NCBI GenBank assembly: GCA_017477805.1
Contig: JAFUUM010000195.1
Coordinates: 1 to 7,503, forward strand
Direction: 5' to 3'
Length of the DNA stretch: 7,503 nucleotides
Origin: Lachnospiraceae bacterium
GTDB lineage: Bacteria > Bacillota > Clostridia > Lachnospirales > Lachnospiraceae
The translations under genes were made by a program, and so were the position numbers. Under the pieces are notes generated by a model. That model saw nothing but the letters and a program-made list of their open reading frames with translations. It had not been told where the DNA came from and ran no database searches. Positions 5,190 to 7,503 of this stretch are shown here, piece after piece. Position 1 is the stretch's first letter. Each line of letters begins with the position of its first letter.

Positions 5190-6854
5190 GTGGCAGTAAA
5201 TACCATTGACGCACAGCTTTTAAGCAAGATGTTTCTTGCAGGTGCGAAGAATCTTGACAGTAAAAAAGACTGGATCAACGAACTCAACGTATTCCCTGTT
5301 CCCGATGGAGATACGGGTACCAATATGACCATGACCATCATGTCCGCAGCAAAGGAAGTTGTCGCTGTTGACAGTTCCGATATGACTGCAGTCTGTAAGG
5401 CCATGAGTTCAGGATCCTTAAAGGGCGCAAGAGGTAACTCCGGCGTTATCTTATCCCAGCTCATCAGAGGTTTTACAAAGATCGTTAAGACCAAAGAGCT
5501 GCTGACACAGTCCGATATTTCCGAAGCCTTTGATAAGGCTGTGGAGACCGCATACAAAGCAGTCATGAAACCCAAAGAGGGTACCATCCTTACCGTTGCC
5601 AAAGCGGGCGCCGACAAAGCAAAGGAAATGGCTGAAAAGAACGTGTCCATGGAAGAGATGGTGGATGAGATCATCAAATACATGGACGAGGTTCTTGATC
5701 GTACTCCTGACATGCTTCCCATCCTGAAGCAGGCCGGTGTAGTGGATTCCGGCGGCCAGGGCCTTATGCAGCTTCTGAAAGGTGCTCAGGACGTATTCCT
5801 TGGTAAGGAAGTGGATCTTTCCCTGAATGAGGAAGATACTTCCGAAAGCAAAGGAGAAGGTGCAGAAGAGATCACAAAATACCTCTACGAGACACACTTT
5901 ATCGTTCGTCTTGATAAGGATATGATCTTCAGCTCCAAAGCCGAGAAGGATTTTAAGGCTTTCCTTGAGACCATCAGTGACCAGCCTGAAGTATCCGTCA
6001 GTGAAGACTTCGTTAAGGTCTATATGAATACGGATGATCCCGGTATGGCTATCCAGAAAGGTATCCAGTACGGTGATCTTGCTACCGTTTCCATTCGGAA
6101 CCGTAACATCAAATCCGAAGAGATCGAAAAGATGGAAGCTGCAGCTCCCGCAGAGCAGACATCCGAAGAGGATGAGCTTGCCAACATGGAGCATAAGGAT
6201 ACAGCTGTTATCGCAGTTTCCGTAGGCGAAGGCATCAAAGAGATCTTCAAGAGCCTCGGTGTTGACTACGTGATCTCCGGCGGACAGACCATGAATCCCA
6301 GCACAGAAGATATGCTGAATGCTATCGCAAAGCTGAATGCCGATAACATCATCATCCTTCCGAATAATAAGAACATCATCCTGGCTGCAAATCAGGCCCA
6401 GAGCCTGACCAAAGACAAGAACATCTTCGTGGTTCCCACAAAGACCGTTCCTCAGGGTATCTCCGCAGTGATCAATTTTGTTCCCGATATGAGCGCTCAG
6501 GAGAATGCAGATGCTATGGCAGATGCCATTTCCGTTGTTCGGTCCGGTGAAGTGACTTATGCGATCCGCGATACCATGATCGAAGATAAGACCATCAAAC
6601 AGGGTGACTTCATGGGTATCGGCGATAAGGGCATTCGTGCCGTAGGCCCCGACAAAGACGCCGTGACCAGAGAACTGCTGGAAGACATGGTGGATGAGGA
6701 AGTGGAGCTGATCAGTATTTATTACGGTCAGGATGTTTCCGAAGAGGAAGCTTCCAAACTTGCCGATGAGGTACGTTCCAAGTTTTCCGGTTGTGATGTG
6801 GAGCTGCAGTATGGCGGACAGCCCATCTATTACTATTTACTTTCCGCTGAATAA
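5190..6854 (+). CDS. fakA: Fatty acid kinase ATP-binding subunit FakA (YloV, DAK2 family)
   Basis: 554 residues, full family length. The N-terminal DhaL/DAK2 domain (about 1-200) has the nucleotide-Mg2+ motif NVFPVPDGDTGTNM (33-46, with D39, D41, N45), GARGNSGVILSQLIRG (79-94), EGTILTV (130-136) and DSGGQGL (186-192). The middle domain spans about 225-315, followed by an acidic linker (317-336) and a DegV/FakB-like C-terminal domain with SGGQTMNPS (363-371), LPNNKNIILAANQA (390-403), VPTKTVPQGISA (415-426), GEVTYAIRDT and YYGQDVSEEE. FakA phosphorylates fatty acids presented by FakB proteins, giving acyl-phosphate for phospholipid synthesis. In the middle domain the usual YxYCTEF and HxHT(N/D)xPG motifs read YLYETHF (231-237) and VYMNTDDPG, so the expected metal-binding Cys/His/His are gone. 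GTG start. Second gene after asp23, and followed by a terminator-like hairpin. Confidence 0.95.
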   Translation: MAVNTIDAQLLSKMFLAGAKNLDSKKDWINELNVFPVPDGDTGTNMTMTIMSAAKEVVAVDSSDMTAVCKAMSSGSLKGARGNSGVILSQLIRGFTKIVKTKELLTQSDISEAFDKAVETAYKAVMKPKEGTILTVAKAGADKAKEMAEKNVSMEEMVDEIIKYMDEVLDRTPDMLPILKQAGVVDSGGQGLMQLLKGAQDVFLGKEVDLSLNEEDTSESKGEGAEEITKYLYETHFIVRLDKDMIFSSKAEKDFKAFLETISDQPEVSVSEDFVKVYMNTDDPGMAIQKGIQYGDLATVSIRNRNIKSEEIEKMEAAAPAEQTSEEDELANMEHKDTAVIAVSVGEGIKEIFKSLGVDYVISGGQTMNPSTEDMLNAIAKLNADNIIILPNNKNIILAANQAQSLTKDKNIFVVPTKTVPQGISAVINFVPDMSAQENADAMADAISVVRSGEVTYAIRDTMIEDKTIKQGDFMGIGDKGIRAVGPDKDAVTRELLEDMVDEEVELISIYYGQDVSEEEASKLADEVRSKFSGCDVELQYGGQPIYYYLLSAE

Positions 6855-6860
6855 GACGAT

Positions 6861-6889
6861 AAAGCTGCATCGTAAATGATGCAGCTTTT
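6861..6889 (+). terminator. Hairpin between fakA and recG, probable terminator
   Basis: AAAGCTGCATC (6861-6871) pairs perfectly with GATGCAGCTTT (6878-6888) over 11 bases around the loop GTAAAT, followed by TTTTCTTT. It starts 6 bases after the fakA stop and ends about 14 bases before the recG start. It would terminate or attenuate read-through into recG, or protect the fakA 3' end. Confidence 0.75.
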
Positions 6890-6902
6890 CTTTACGGAAT
6901 TT

Positions 6903-7503
6903 ATGAAGATTGATGATAACATCACCGTCCTTAAGGGGATCGGAGAAAAAACCGCAAAATCCTTTGAAAAGCTCGGAGTCACTACAGTCTCGGAGCTTCT
7001 TCGGCTGTATCCCCGGGATTACGACAAAATGGAAGAGATCAGTAACATTTCCGAGCTTTCGGAAGGCTGCAGATCCGTGATCCGTGTCACCATTTCCTCC
7101 GCTATGACGGAAAAGAGGGTACGGTCCTTAAGTATTCTGAATTGCTACGCCTCCGATGCAACCGGCAGATTACTTCTGACCTTCTTTAATATGCCGTTTT
7201 TGAAAAAGACCCTGAAGAAGGGTACTGTCTGTATCCTTCGGGGCAAGATCCATTACAGGGGAGTAACTCCCGTGATGGAGCAGCCGGTGATCCTTACGGC
7301 AAAGGATTACGAAGAAGCAAGAAAGACTCTTCAGCCCATTTATCCACTTACTTCAGGCCTGAAACAAAAGAACGTGAGAAAAGCCGTCAGACAGGCATTC
7401 GACACCCTTGGTAAACAGGGGGACCTTGAGTACTTAAGTGATGAAATCCTGAATGAATATGAACTTTCCGGCGAAGAAGAAGCACTTCACTCCATCCATT
7501 TTC
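6903..7503 (+). CDS. recG: ATP-dependent DNA helicase RecG (3' partial, N-terminal third)
   Basis: 200 residues are visible and the frame is open to the window edge; the family is about 680 long. The start region NITVLKGIGEKTAKSFEKLGVTTVSELLRLYPRDY (6-40) is the typical RecG opening (YLKGVGPK...LGI.T..DLL..FPR.Y). The OB-fold wedge follows (about 55-135: VIRVTISSAM..., TGRLLLTFFNMPFLKKTLKKG, LRGKIHYRG), then LQPIYPLTSGLKQKNVRKAVRQA (143-165) and the approach to the helicase core (EEEALHSIHF). RecG remodels stalled replication forks and branched recombination intermediates; the wedge splits the branch. The helicase motifs lie outside the window. The ATG at 6903 has only a weak GGA 4 bases upstream. 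It follows fakA with only the hairpin between; in Bacillus subtilis sdaAB and sdaAA stand there. Confidence 0.94.
   Translation, partial: MKIDDNITVLKGIGEKTAKSFEKLGVTTVSELLRLYPRDYDKMEEISNISELSEGCRSVIRVTISSAMTEKRVRSLSILNCYASDATGRLLLTFFNMPFLKKTLKKGTVCILRGKIHYRGVTPVMEQPVILTAKDYEEARKTLQPIYPLTSGLKQKNVRKAVRQAFDTLGKQGDLEYLSDEILNEYELSGEEEALHSIHF

Noticed and set aside
5451..6194. 247-residue minus-strand reading frame, and another at 5174-5722
   Set aside because: Both are shadows of fakA, which has full family motifs on the plus strand.
1..7503. CRISPR arrays, tRNA/rRNA genes, insertion sequences, toxin–antitoxin or phage-defence modules
   Set aside because: No repeat-spacer pattern, cloverleaf, transposase or defence-protein motif was seen on either strand; all sizeable open frames are accounted for.

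Overview
The window looks like core chromosome of a Gram-positive anaerobe of the Clostridia, most likely a Lachnospiraceae member. The reasons are strong AGGAGG-type ribosome binding sites, vegetative-type TATAAT promoters, an FtsW/RodA–PBP gene, a spore-protein gene (gerW/ytfJ) beside a DUF2953 gene as in Bacillus ytfI–ytfJ, and the order rpmB(-)/asp23(yloU)/fakA(yloV)/.../recG, which matches Bacillus subtilis except that no serine dehydratase genes (sdaAB, sdaAA) lie before recG. The taxon is inferred from gene families and synteny; no search was run.

Layout. (a) 2-1549: 3' part of one continuous reading frame in which the C-terminal end of an FtsW/RodA/SpoVE glycosyltransferase is fused to a class B penicillin-binding protein. 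The transpeptidase half is shortened and all three of its active-site motifs are missing. (b) 1553-4321: a five-gene rightward operon behind a good sigma-A-type promoter: NUDIX hydrolase, an unrecognised 105-residue protein, a DUF2953 membrane protein, GerW, and a coiled-coil protein ending in a short J-domain. Spacing is tight, with one 8-base overlap. (c) 4349-4377: a hairpin with A/T flanks that can terminate both this operon and the convergent rpmB. (d) 4417-4602 on the minus strand: rpmB (L28, zinc-ribbon form), with a short tandem repeat duplicating its stop codon. (e) 4603-4811: divergent promoters for rpmB and asp23, with a palindrome and a leader hairpin. (f) 4812-6854: asp23-family gene followed by fakA, the ATP-binding kinase subunit of fatty-acid phosphorylation; the residues expected to bind zinc in its middle domain are replaced. 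(g) 6861-6889: terminator-like hairpin, then 6903 to the end: 5' third of recG.

Functionally the window touches envelope synthesis (FtsW–PBP, and possibly Asp23 and DUF2953), lipid metabolism (FakA), spore-associated functions (GerW and neighbours) and housekeeping (L28, RecG, NUDIX). I see no mobile element, CRISPR array, tRNA, rRNA or defence system. The most unusual points are the glycosyltransferase–pseudo-transpeptidase fusion and the altered FakA middle domain. No stretch longer than about 210 bases lacks a gene; the longest, 4603-4811, is described through its regulatory features.
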